From the NCBI GenBank assembly GCA_023427945.1, contig JAEYZR010000166.1, positions 1-16,922 of the forward strand: 16,922 nt of DNA. The letters run 5' to 3'. Positions 1 to 7,138 of the stretch are shown piece after piece. The position numbers were made by a program, and so were the translations under genes. Numbering within the stretch: position 1 is the first letter of the stretch; every line of letters starts with the position of its first letter. The DNA is from Pseudomonadota bacterium. Its GTDB lineage: Bacteria; Pseudomonadota; Gammaproteobacteria; Burkholderiales; Burkholderiaceae_B. The notes beneath the pieces are model-generated. The model was not told where the DNA came from and made no database searches. It was given only the letters and a program-made list of their open reading frames with translations.

Positions 1-18
1 AGATGTGTATAGAGACAG
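1..18. other. Residual Nextera/Tn5 mosaic-end adapter (not genomic)
   Basis: The first 18 bases, AGATGTGTATAGAGACAG, match the 19-base Tn5 mosaic end used in Nextera-type libraries (AGATGTGTATAAGAGACAG) except for one missing A. The match lies exactly at the window edge, as untrimmed adapter would. Genomic sequence probably starts near base 19. Any reading frame opening in these bases is artificial. The single-base deletion may explain why trimming missed it. Confidence 0.9.
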
Positions 19-62
19 GGTCCGGACCGAGCTTGCAGGTCAGAACCTATCTAGGATACGCC

Positions 63-956
63 ATGAACAAACTTCACGATTCCGAAATCGATAGTCTTTT
101 GCCTGCCCTGCACGTCAATCGCCGGGGATTCCTGGCGACCGCCGTGGCCGCCACGGGCTTTACGCTGGCCAGCGGCCATGCCATTGCACAGACGGCCATC
201 ATCACACCGGCCGAGGGGCTGCTGGCAGGCCCGGTGTCCATACCCGTGGGCTCGGAAACCATTCCCGGCTATCGCGCGCAGCCTGCGCAGAAGACCGGCC
301 TGGCGACGGTGCTGGTCATCCCGGAGATATTCGGCGTACACGAATATATCAAGGATGTGTGCCGCAGGCTCGCGCAAGCGGGATACCAGGCGATAGCGCC
401 TGATCTGTTTGCGCGCCAGGGCGATGCCACGGCCTACACCGAAATTGCCAGGCTGCGTGCGGAGATCATCGACAAGGTGCCCGACGCACAGGTCATGGGC
501 GATCTGGATGCTACGGCGCAATGGGCGGCTGCCAATGGCGGCGATCCCGCCAGACTTGCGATCACCGGCTTTTGCTGGGGAGGACGAATCACCTGGCTGT
601 ATGCGCAGCACAATGAGAAGGTGCGCGCGGGCGCGGCCTGGTATGGTCAGTTGCGCGGCACCACCGATGCGCTCAAGCCGGCATTTCCCATCGACCAGGT
701 GGGCAAGCTGCATGCGCCGGTCATCGGGGCTTATGGCGGCAAGGATGCCGGCATATCGCTGGACGACGTGCATGCCATGCAGGCGGCATTGAAGACCGGA
801 TCCAAGGCTGCGCAAGCCTCGGAGATCATCGTCTATGACGATGCCCCGCATGCCTTTCACGCGGACTACCGGCCCAGCTATCGCGAAGAGCCTGCGAAGC
901 AGGCGTGGGCGCGCATGCTCAAGTGGTTCGAGGAAAACGGACTGAAACCAGCATGA
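63..956 (+). CDS. Tat-exported dienelactone hydrolase family protein
   Basis: An alpha/beta hydrolase of 297 residues. The N-terminus holds a twin-arginine export signal: NRRGFLAT at residues 19-26, then a hydrophobic stretch ending near ASGHAIAQ (36-43). The mature enzyme should therefore be periplasmic. The dienelactone hydrolase triad is visible: Cys171 in GFCWGG, Asp228 in GGKDAG and His263 in APHAFH. Family members hydrolyse dienelactone or related esters and lactones, but the substrate cannot be read from sequence. The ATG at 63 is chosen because AGGA lies 6 bases upstream (53-56) and because the open frame to its left runs into library adapter. Most classical dienelactone hydrolases are about 235 residues and cytoplasmic, so the signal and N-terminal extension mark the exported subgroup. 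No catabolic genes follow. Upstream neighbours are cut off by the window edge. Confidence 0.85.
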   Translation: MNKLHDSEIDSLLPALHVNRRGFLATAVAATGFTLASGHAIAQTAIITPAEGLLAGPVSIPVGSETIPGYRAQPAQKTGLATVLVIPEIFGVHEYIKDVCRRLAQAGYQAIAPDLFARQGDATAYTEIARLRAEIIDKVPDAQVMGDLDATAQWAAANGGDPARLAITGFCWGGRITWLYAQHNEKVRAGAAWYGQLRGTTDALKPAFPIDQVGKLHAPVIGAYGGKDAGISLDDVHAMQAALKTGSKAAQASEIIVYDDAPHAFHADYRPSYREEPAKQAWARMLKWFEENGLKPA

Positions 957-1183
957 GACCTGAGTGCAATCCCTAAGGAACTTGTCTTCGACGTGCGCAC
1001 ACTAACCTGTAGTATGTGTGCTTATGTCGGTGCGTGTGTGTGTCGGTGATGTGTGGCGAATGCAACATAGTCTTCTCATCGAAAATGCTTATCGCTGGAT
1101 TGTCTGGCAAGGGTGGGCACTCAAGCACACAATGAAGGTACACCGGTCATTGTTGGTTTGTCCGCGTGTTTGGGGAGGTCGCC

Positions 1184-3109
1184 ATGCAAAGCATTGTCGA
1201 AGGCTTCAAGTCGCAGTACGCAAAAGAGCAGGAATCGGAGTTGTCTCTCGAGGAGTATTTGAGCCTCGCCAAGCGTGACCCCATGACCTATGCCAGTTCT
1301 GCTGAACGCATGCTGGCGGCCATCGGCGAGCCGGATATCATCGACACACGCAACGACCCACGTCTGTCGCGTCTGTTCGCCAATCGCACCATCCGCCGCT
1401 ATCCCGCCTTCCGTGAGTTCTACGGCATGGAAGACGTGATCGCGCAGATCGTCGCCTTCTTCAAGCACGCCGCACAGGGCCTGGAAGAGCGCAAGCAGAT
1501 CCTGTATCTGCTCGGTCCTGTCGGAGGGGGCAAGTCGTCCATCGCCGAACGCCTGAAAACGCTGATGGAGGCCTATCCCATCTATGCGTTGAAAGGCTCG
1601 CCGGTGAACGAGTCGCCGCTGGGGCTGTTCAATCCCGAGCGTTTCGCCGACATGCTCGAACAGGACTATGGCATTGCCCGACGCTATCTGAGCGGGATCA
1701 TGTCGCCGTGGGCCGTCAAAAGGCTCAGGGAGTTCGACGGCGATATCTCGCAGTTTCGAGTGGTGAAACTGCACCCCTCGGTGCTGCGTCAGGTCGCCAT
1801 CGCCAAGACCGAGCCGGGCGATGAGAACAACCAGGATATTTCTTCGCTGGTGGGCAAGGTCGATATCCGCAAGCTCGATCGCCATTCCCAGGACGATCCC
1901 GATGCCTACAGCTATTCCGGCGGCCTGTGCCTGGCCAATCAGGGGCTGCTTGAATTCGTCGAGATGTTCAAGGCGCCGATCAAGATGCTGCACCCCCTCC
2001 TGACCGCCACGCAGGAAGGCAACTTCAAGGGAACCGAGGGCTTTTCCGCCATCCCGTTCAATGGCACCATCCTGGCGCATTCGAACGAGTCGGAGTGGCA
2101 GACCTTCCGCAACAACAAGCACAACGAAGCATTTCTCGATCGTATCTATATCGTGAAAGTGCCTTATTGCCTGCAGGTTTCCGAAGAGGTGCGCATCTAC
2201 GAGAAACTGTTGCACCACAGTTCGCTCGCGCAGGCGCCCTGCGCCCCGGGCACGCTGGACATGATGGCGCAGTTCTCGGTGCTCACGCGCCTGAAGGAGC
2301 CGGAGAATTCCAGTATCTATGCCAAGCTGCGCGTCTACGATGGCGAGAGCCTCAAGGATGTCGATCCCAAGGCGCGGGCGCTGCAGGAGTACAAGGATTA
2401 CGCCGGTACCGATGAAGGCATGACGGGCGTGTCCACGCGCTTTGCCTACAAGATCCTGTCCAGTGTCTTCAACTACGACCAGACCGAAGTGGCCGCCAAT
2501 CCCGTGCATCTGATGTATGTCCTGGAGCAGCGGATCGGGCGCGAGGACTATCCTGAAGATGTGCGCCGACGCTATCTGGATTTCATCAAGGGTTATCTGT
2601 CGCCACGCTACGCCGAGTTCATCGGCAAGGAAATCCAGACGGCCTATCTGGAGTCGTATTCGGAATACGGACAGAACATCTTTGATCGTTATGTCACATT
2701 TGCCGATTGCTGGATCCAGGACGAGGAGTTTCGTGATCCCGAGACCGGCGAGAGTTTCGATCGCAGTGCGCTGAACGACGATCTGGAGAAAATCGAGAAG
2801 CCCGCTGGTATCGCCAACCCCAAGGACTTTCGCAACGAGATCGTCAATTTCGTGCTGCGTGCGCGCGCCAACAACGGCGGCAGCAATCCGAACTGGACGA
2901 GCTACGAAAAGCTGCGCGAGGTGATAGAGAAGAAAATGTTCTCCAACACCGAAGACCTCCTGCCCGTCATTTCCTTCAACGCCAAGGCCTCCACCGAGGA
3001 CCGCTCCAAGCATCAGAGCTTTGTGGACCGCATGGTGGAGAAGGGCTACACGGAGAAGCAGGTCCGGTTGTTGTGCGAATGGTATTTGCGCGTGAGGAAG
3101 TCTTCTTGA
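1184..3109 (+). CDS. prkA: PrkA/YeaG serine protein kinase (AAA+ type)
   Basis: 641 residues, the usual length of the family (E. coli YeaG is about 644). The N-terminal AAA+ domain carries a Walker A motif, GPVGGGKSS, at residues 111-119, and the C-terminal part is the PrkA kinase-like region. PrkA proteins are cytoplasmic serine kinases or AAA+ ATPases tied to starvation and stress adaptation. Their true substrates are poorly defined. The ATG at 1184 follows a strong ribosome binding site, GGGGAGG (1172-1178), at 5-base spacing. An in-frame GTG at 1166 lies before that site and is unlikely to be used. This is the first gene of the prkA-yeaH-spoVR operon, with 14 bases to yeaH. The 227 bases upstream are GT-rich; they hold an imperfect hairpin (997-1021) but no promoter I can call. 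Confidence 0.95.
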   Translation: MQSIVEGFKSQYAKEQESELSLEEYLSLAKRDPMTYASSAERMLAAIGEPDIIDTRNDPRLSRLFANRTIRRYPAFREFYGMEDVIAQIVAFFKHAAQGLEERKQILYLLGPVGGGKSSIAERLKTLMEAYPIYALKGSPVNESPLGLFNPERFADMLEQDYGIARRYLSGIMSPWAVKRLREFDGDISQFRVVKLHPSVLRQVAIAKTEPGDENNQDISSLVGKVDIRKLDRHSQDDPDAYSYSGGLCLANQGLLEFVEMFKAPIKMLHPLLTATQEGNFKGTEGFSAIPFNGTILAHSNESEWQTFRNNKHNEAFLDRIYIVKVPYCLQVSEEVRIYEKLLHHSSLAQAPCAPGTLDMMAQFSVLTRLKEPENSSIYAKLRVYDGESLKDVDPKARALQEYKDYAGTDEGMTGVSTRFAYKILSSVFNYDQTEVAANPVHLMYVLEQRIGREDYPEDVRRRYLDFIKGYLSPRYAEFIGKEIQTAYLESYSEYGQNIFDRYVTFADCWIQDEEFRDPETGESFDRSALNDDLEKIEKPAGIANPKDFRNEIVNFVLRARANNGGSNPNWTSYEKLREVIEKKMFSNTEDLLPVISFNAKASTEDRSKHQSFVDRMVEKGYTEKQVRLLCEWYLRVRKSS

Positions 3110-3123
3110 GAGCGGAGTGAATC

Positions 3124-4389
3124 ATGAATTCACTGATTGATCGACGTCTCAATGGGCGTAACAAGAGTGCCGTCAATCGGGAACGGTTTCTCAGGCGTTA
3201 CAAGGATCAGATCCGGCGTGCCGTGCATGGCATGATCCGTGATCGATCCATCCGCGACATGGACAGCGGTGGTCAGGTCGATCTGCCCACTCGCGACATA
3301 TCCGAGCCCGTGTTTCATCATGCTGCCGGCGGCGATCGCGAGGTGGTCCACCCGGGTAATCGCGAGTTCGCACGGGGCGACACGATCGACCGGCCGCAGG
3401 GTGGAGGGCAGGGCGGATCGGGCGACGAGGCTGGCGAAGGTGAGTCGGTCGATCAGTTCAGCTTCAGCCTGTCACGCGCCGAATTCCTCAACCTGTTTTT
3501 CGACGACATGGCGCTGCCGCATCTGGCACGCACCCACCTGGGCGAGGTGTCGCAACGCAAGTGGCAGCGTGCGGGCTACACCACCAGCGGCTCGCCCAGC
3601 ACACTGAGCATCGCTCGCACCTTGAAGTCGTCGCTGGCGCGTCGGGTGGGCTTTGGCGTGGCCGCCCGCAACGAGCTCGATGAGCTTCTCGCTCGTCTGG
3701 CGCGCACGCAGCAGGAGGGCAAGGAGGATGCGGCCGCCATCGAGGTCATCGAACAGGAGATCGCGCAGTGCCGGGCGCGCATGGCGCGTGTGCCGTTTCT
3801 CGACGATCTCGACCTGCGTTATCGCAATCGTGTGAGCGTGGTCATGCCGGTCGCTCGTGCCGTGATGTTCTGCCTGATGGATGTGTCGGGCTCGATGGAT
3901 GAACGGAAGAAGGATCTGGCCAAGCGTTTCTTCACGCTGCTCTACCTGTTTCTTTCGCGCAAGTACGAACATGTCGATCTGGTGTTCATCCGGCACACCG
4001 ACGATGCCGAAGAAGTCGATGAACAGACCTTCTTTCACGACCCCAAAAGTGGCGGGACCATCGTGCTCTCGGCTTTGGCGCTCATGGCCGAGATCGTGCA
4101 GTCCCGTTATCCGCCATCGGACTGGAACGTGTACGGGGCGCAGGCCAGCGATGGCGATTCGTTCGGCGCCGATGCCGGCAGGAGCGCCCGCTTCCTGGCA
4201 GAGAGGCTGCTGCCCGACGTGCGCTACTTCGCCTACGTCGAAGTGCCCGATGCGGCCGATGCGCGCAAGAGCAGCCTGTGGAGCGAGTACGAACAGAAAC
4301 GCCAGGCGCATTTCGCCATGCGCCGCATCTGCCAGGCCAGCGAGATTTTTCCGGTCTTCCATGATCTGTTCAAGAAGGAGACAGCATGA
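3124..4389 (+). CDS. yeaH: YeaH/YhbH family VWA-like protein (DUF444)
   Basis: 421 residues, typical of the YeaH/DUF444 family that accompanies PrkA. The opening region is basic (GRNKSAVNRERFLRRYKDQI at 11-30). A Gly-rich linker spans about 91-107, and a charged, probably helical, segment about 183-222. The C-terminal half is a von Willebrand factor A-like fold with an intact metal-site motif DVSGS (Asp253, Ser255, Ser257), followed by ERKKDLAKRFF. The motif suggests metal-dependent protein binding rather than catalysis. The ATG at 3124 follows GGAGTG, 14 bases after the prkA stop. The stop overlaps the spoVR start (ATGA, 4 bases), so the two are probably translationally coupled. Its biochemical role is not established; it is thought to act together with the kinase. 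Confidence 0.93.
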   Translation: MNSLIDRRLNGRNKSAVNRERFLRRYKDQIRRAVHGMIRDRSIRDMDSGGQVDLPTRDISEPVFHHAAGGDREVVHPGNREFARGDTIDRPQGGGQGGSGDEAGEGESVDQFSFSLSRAEFLNLFFDDMALPHLARTHLGEVSQRKWQRAGYTTSGSPSTLSIARTLKSSLARRVGFGVAARNELDELLARLARTQQEGKEDAAAIEVIEQEIAQCRARMARVPFLDDLDLRYRNRVSVVMPVARAVMFCLMDVSGSMDERKKDLAKRFFTLLYLFLSRKYEHVDLVFIRHTDDAEEVDEQTFFHDPKSGGTIVLSALALMAEIVQSRYPPSDWNVYGAQASDGDSFGADAGRSARFLAERLLPDVRYFAYVEVPDAADARKSSLWSEYEQKRQAHFAMRRICQASEIFPVFHDLFKKETA

Positions 4390-5945
4390 AAGCCATCGCC
4401 GATGTCGCGGATGCCACGCGCGGCGCACCGCTTTCCACGGGCGCCGAATGGACCTTCGAACTGATCCAGGACTATGTGGAGGCCATCAGTCAGGTGGCCG
4501 ATGAGTTCGGCCTGGATACGTATCCCAACCAGATCGAGGTGATCACCTCCGAGCAGATGCTCGATGCCTATGCTTCGGCGGGCCTGCCCATAGGCTATCC
4601 CCACTGGTCCTATGGCAAGGAATTCATCCGTAACGAGCAGGCGTACCGCCGCGGGATGCAGGGTCTGGCCTACGAAATCGTCATCAATTCCAATCCGTGC
4701 ATCTCCTACCTGATGGAGGAGAATTCGATGACCATGCAGGCGCTTGTCATCGCGCACGCCTGCTATGGCCACAATTCGTTCTTCAAGGGCAACTATCTGT
4801 TTCGCCAGTGGACCGACGCCCAGGGTGTGCTGGACTACCTGGTGTTTGCGCGCCAGTACATTCTGTCGTGCGAAGAACGCCACGGGATTGACGCCGTGGA
4901 GTCGTTGCTGGATTACTGCCATGCGCTCTCGCATCACGGCGTGGACCGCTACAAGCGTCCGGCGCCCTTGTCGATGGCCAACGAGGCGCAGCGCCAGGCT
5001 GAGCGTGAAGAGCATGCGCGCATGCAGTACGACGATCTCTGGCGCACCTTGCCCGGCACGCCGGCTGCGTCCGCCGGGGGGACGGCCAGGCGCCCAAGCT
5101 TTCCGCCCGAACCGGAAGAGAACCTGCTTTATTTCATCGAAAAGTATTCGCCCAGACTGGCGCCCTGGCAAAAGGAACTGGTCCGGATCGTGCGCAAGAT
5201 GGCGCAATACTTCTATCCGCAGACCCAGACCAAGGTGATGAACGAGGGATGGGCGACGTTCTGGCACTACACCATACTGAACCGGCTGCACGAAAAAGGG
5301 CAGGTCACCGATGGCTTCATGATGGAGTTCCTGCACAGCCATACCAGCGTGATCGCCCAGCGTGGTTTCGACGAGCGCGGGTATGGGGGCATCAATCCCT
5401 ACGCCCTGGGCTTTGCCATGATGTCGGACATTCGCAGGATATGCGAGGCGCCCACCGAAGAGGACAGGCGCTGGTTTCCCGACATCGCGGGCGGCCCCTG
5501 GCTGTCGACGCTGGACTTCGCGATGCGCAATTTCAAGGACGAGTCCTTCATATCGCAATATCTGTCACCGCGCCTGATCCGTGAATTCCGTTTGTTTGCG
5601 ATTGCCGATCATCAGGCGAATCCCAAGATCGAGGTGGCGGCGATTCATGACGATCAAGGTTATCGGGAGGTTCGCCGCCTGCTTGCCGCGCAATACAACC
5701 GCGACAATCAGGTGCCCGACATCCAGGTGGTGCGCTTTGATCGGGACTCCGATCGAGCATTGGTGCTGCGTCACCGCAAGACACGTGGCCGCAGCCTGGC
5801 CAGCGACGATGCCGACCAGGTCATGAAGCTTCTGGCCAGGCTGTGGGGATTTCGTGTGCGGCTGGAGGAACTGGACGCCGATGGCCTGATGGTCGGCTAT
5901 CGCCAGCAGGATGCGCCGGTCATGACCAGCAATACATTCAGCTGA
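4386..5945 (+). CDS. spoVR: SpoVR family protein (YcgB-like)
   Basis: 519 residues, close to E. coli YcgB (about 510). Family landmarks include PHWSYGKEF (72-80), NSNPCISYLMEENSM (101-115), HACYGHNSFFKGNYLF (124-139) and MNEGWATFWHY (285-295). His124, His129, Glu287 and His294 are conserved-looking polar residues that could form a metal or active site; this is inference. In Bacillus the family is linked to spore cortex, but the organism here shows no sporulation genes and the family is common in non-sporulating proteobacteria beside prkA and yeaH. A variable linker spans about 205-245 (ARMQYDDLWRTLPGTPAAS followed by Gly/Arg/Pro-rich residues). The start overlaps the yeaH stop by 4 bases, which argues for co-translation. 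It is the last gene of the operon, followed by a possible hairpin terminator. Confidence 0.93.
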   Translation: MKAIADVADATRGAPLSTGAEWTFELIQDYVEAISQVADEFGLDTYPNQIEVITSEQMLDAYASAGLPIGYPHWSYGKEFIRNEQAYRRGMQGLAYEIVINSNPCISYLMEENSMTMQALVIAHACYGHNSFFKGNYLFRQWTDAQGVLDYLVFARQYILSCEERHGIDAVESLLDYCHALSHHGVDRYKRPAPLSMANEAQRQAEREEHARMQYDDLWRTLPGTPAASAGGTARRPSFPPEPEENLLYFIEKYSPRLAPWQKELVRIVRKMAQYFYPQTQTKVMNEGWATFWHYTILNRLHEKGQVTDGFMMEFLHSHTSVIAQRGFDERGYGGINPYALGFAMMSDIRRICEAPTEEDRRWFPDIAGGPWLSTLDFAMRNFKDESFISQYLSPRLIREFRLFAIADHQANPKIEVAAIHDDQGYREVRRLLAAQYNRDNQVPDIQVVRFDRDSDRALVLRHRKTRGRSLASDDADQVMKLLARLWGFRVRLEELDADGLMVGYRQQDAPVMTSNTFS

Positions 5946-5951
5946 AGGCTG

Positions 5952-5986
5952 GCGCCGCTCTGCGGCGCGTGTGCGCGTTTATTTTT
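5952..5986 (+). terminator. Possible terminator of prkA-yeaH-spoVR
   Basis: A perfect 7-base-pair stem with a 3-base loop, GCGCCGC-TCT-GCGGCGC (5952-5968), begins 7 bases after the spoVR stop. The T-rich stretch (GTTTATTTTT, 5977-5986) is about 9 bases beyond the stem rather than directly against it. It is therefore an imperfect intrinsic terminator and might act with Rho. Confidence 0.35.
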
Positions 5987-6395
5987 CAGGCAGGCCGTCG
6001 GCTACTTCCGCCACGGTCGCCTTGAAATCTTCGTATGAGGCGCCAAGTTCGGTCTGCAGGCCTTGCAGTACGCCGGTGCAGCCATCCACGCCCGTGCGCC
6101 GCATTTCGATCATCATTTCACGCCCTTCGGCCTGTCCGGCTTCGAAGTTCGCGTCGAAACGATCGAGCTTGTAGGCGAACTCGTGCGCAAATTGCTTGAG
6201 ATTGCGGGTGACCACCACCCGGTGCTGGGCGATGTCCGGCGCGGCCCCGCCGCAGTTCTGGGCCCCGCCATTGGTGGCGCCCGCCGAATGGACGAGCACG
6301 TCGAAACTGGCTTGATCGTCGCTCAGTTGCGCGTATGCGGCAGATGGTGCCAGAACGGCCAGGCCCAAAACGCACGATGCCAAGCGGATAACCAT
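5979..6395 (-). CDS. Secreted protein of unknown function
   Basis: 138 residues with a clear Sec signal peptide: MVIRLASCVLGLAVLAPSAA, then a likely cleavage at AYA-Q (22/23). The mature part of about 116 residues contains exactly two cysteines (Cys48 in QNCGG and Cys106 in DGCTG), which could form a disulfide in the periplasm. The middle reads TRNLKQFAHEFAYKLDRFDANF, and the rest is Ala/Glu/Gly-rich and mostly helical in character. I do not recognise the family. The start at 6395 is chosen over upstream in-frame ATGs (for example 6425) because GGAG lies 7 bases before it and the signal peptide then starts cleanly. It is divergent from the peroxiredoxin gene and convergent with spoVR. Confidence 0.7.
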   Translation of the reverse strand: MVIRLASCVLGLAVLAPSAAYAQLSDDQASFDVLVHSAGATNGGAQNCGGAAPDIAQHRVVVTRNLKQFAHEFAYKLDRFDANFEAGQAEGREMMIEMRRTGVDGCTGVLQGLQTELGASYEDFKATVAEVADGLPEK

Positions 6396-6423
6396 GATGT
6401 GTCTCCAAAATGCTTTCTTTGTC

Positions 6424-6454
6424 ATTATGGCAACTTCGCGACAGTTACGCTCAA
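6424..6454 (-). promoter_or_regulatory. Weak candidate promoter for the secreted unknown gene
   Basis: On the minus strand TTGAGC (6454-6449) and CATAAT (6429-6424) are separated by 19 bases, leaving a leader of roughly 20 bases to the start at 6395. The -10 is good, but the spacing is long and the -35 only partly matches. Confidence 0.25.
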
Positions 6455-6530
6455 AACAACGCTCACGCAGCGTTTCACCCTGTTGCGCAGGCTTTGGCGC
6501 CGAGTGCGAGCACCGAGGCTGGGCAGGCAC

Positions 6531-6536
6531 TATGAT
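6531..6536 (+). promoter_or_regulatory. Candidate -10 element for the peroxiredoxin gene
   Basis: TATGAT matches the sigma-70 -10 consensus at 5 of 6 positions and lies 36 bases before the peroxiredoxin ATG. No convincing -35 is seen 16-18 bases upstream, where the sequence is around GAGCAC. An activator might be needed, but no OxyR site could be identified by eye. Confidence 0.3.
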
Positions 6537-6572
6537 GTAGGTTTACACGTACTGCTTTCAGGAGCAAAAGCT

Positions 6573-7076
6573 ATGACCATCAAAATCGGTGACCGCGTGC
6601 CTGACGGCACCTTGACCGAATTCGTCGAAACCGAAACCGAAGGTTGCAGCCTGGGGCCCAACGCCTTCCAGGTGGCCGACATGGTTCGCGGCAAGAAGAT
6701 CGCCTTGTTTGCCGTGCCCGGCGCTTTCACGCCCACATGCTCGGCCAAGCACCTGCCCGGCTTCGTGGCTCGGGCCGACGCGCTGCGTGCTCGTGGTGTC
6801 GACGAAATCTGGTGTGTGTCGGTCAACGACGCTTTTGTGATGGGCGCATGGGGCCGTGACCAGAAAACCGGCACTGCTGTGCGCATGCTGGCCGATGGCG
6901 CAGGCACCTGGACGCGTGCGCTGGGCCTGGAACTCGATCTGGTGGCGCGAGGCATGGGTGTGCGTTCGCAGCGTTACTCGGCCTTGATCGACGACGGTGT
7001 GGTCACCCAGTTGAACATCGAGGGCCCCGGCAAGTTCGAGGTCAGCGACGCAGACACGCTGCTCGCGCAGGTTTGA
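6573..7076 (+). CDS. Peroxiredoxin, Prx5/AhpE-like thiol peroxidase
   Basis: 167 residues, the normal length for stand-alone Prx5-type peroxiredoxins. The active-site signature PGAFTPTCSAKHLPGF (49-64) contains the peroxidatic Cys56 with Thr53 and Pro49. The catalytic Arg is probably Arg131 in GVRSQRYS. The enzyme reduces hydrogen peroxide and organic hydroperoxides in the cytoplasm. Bacterial members usually take electrons from glutathione/glutaredoxin or thioredoxin, and there is no fused glutaredoxin domain. Other cysteines (Cys25, Cys81) are candidates for a resolving role, which cannot be settled from sequence. The ATG at 6573 has AGGAG (6560-6564) upstream at 8-base spacing. It is probably a single-gene unit. 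Confidence 0.92.
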   Translation: MTIKIGDRVPDGTLTEFVETETEGCSLGPNAFQVADMVRGKKIALFAVPGAFTPTCSAKHLPGFVARADALRARGVDEIWCVSVNDAFVMGAWGRDQKTGTAVRMLADGAGTWTRALGLELDLVARGMGVRSQRYSALIDDGVVTQLNIEGPGKFEVSDADTLLAQV

Positions 7077-7088
7077 TTATTTGATGTC

Positions 7089-7119
7089 GGGGGCGCCACG
7101 GCCGGTCCGTGCGCCGCCC
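7089..7119 (+). other. GC-rich hairpin between peroxiredoxin and MFS genes
   Basis: ACGG (7098-7101) pairs with CCGT (7107-7110) around a 5-base loop. The stem extends outward by pairing GGGGGCGC (7089-7096) with GCGCC and CCC on the far side, with one bulge on each strand. No T-tract follows, so it is not a standard intrinsic terminator. It ends about 20 bases before the MFS start and could affect mRNA stability or initiation. Confidence 0.3.
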
Positions 7120-7138
7120 CGGTAGGGCAATCTGTTCG

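Noticed and set aside
19..28. Palindrome GGTCCGGACC next to the adapter
   Set aside because: A short GC-rich palindrome directly at an artificial edge; too little context to call an operator.
1104..1120. Sigma-54-like sequence CTGGCAAGGGTGGGCAC upstream of prkA
   Set aside because: The -24 half is fair, but the GC of the -12 element is one base too close and the TTGC motif is absent, so the spacing rule fails.
1121..3013. 630-codon open frame opposite prkA
   Set aside because: An antisense shadow of prkA: composition unlike a protein family I know, with the real gene clearly on the plus strand.
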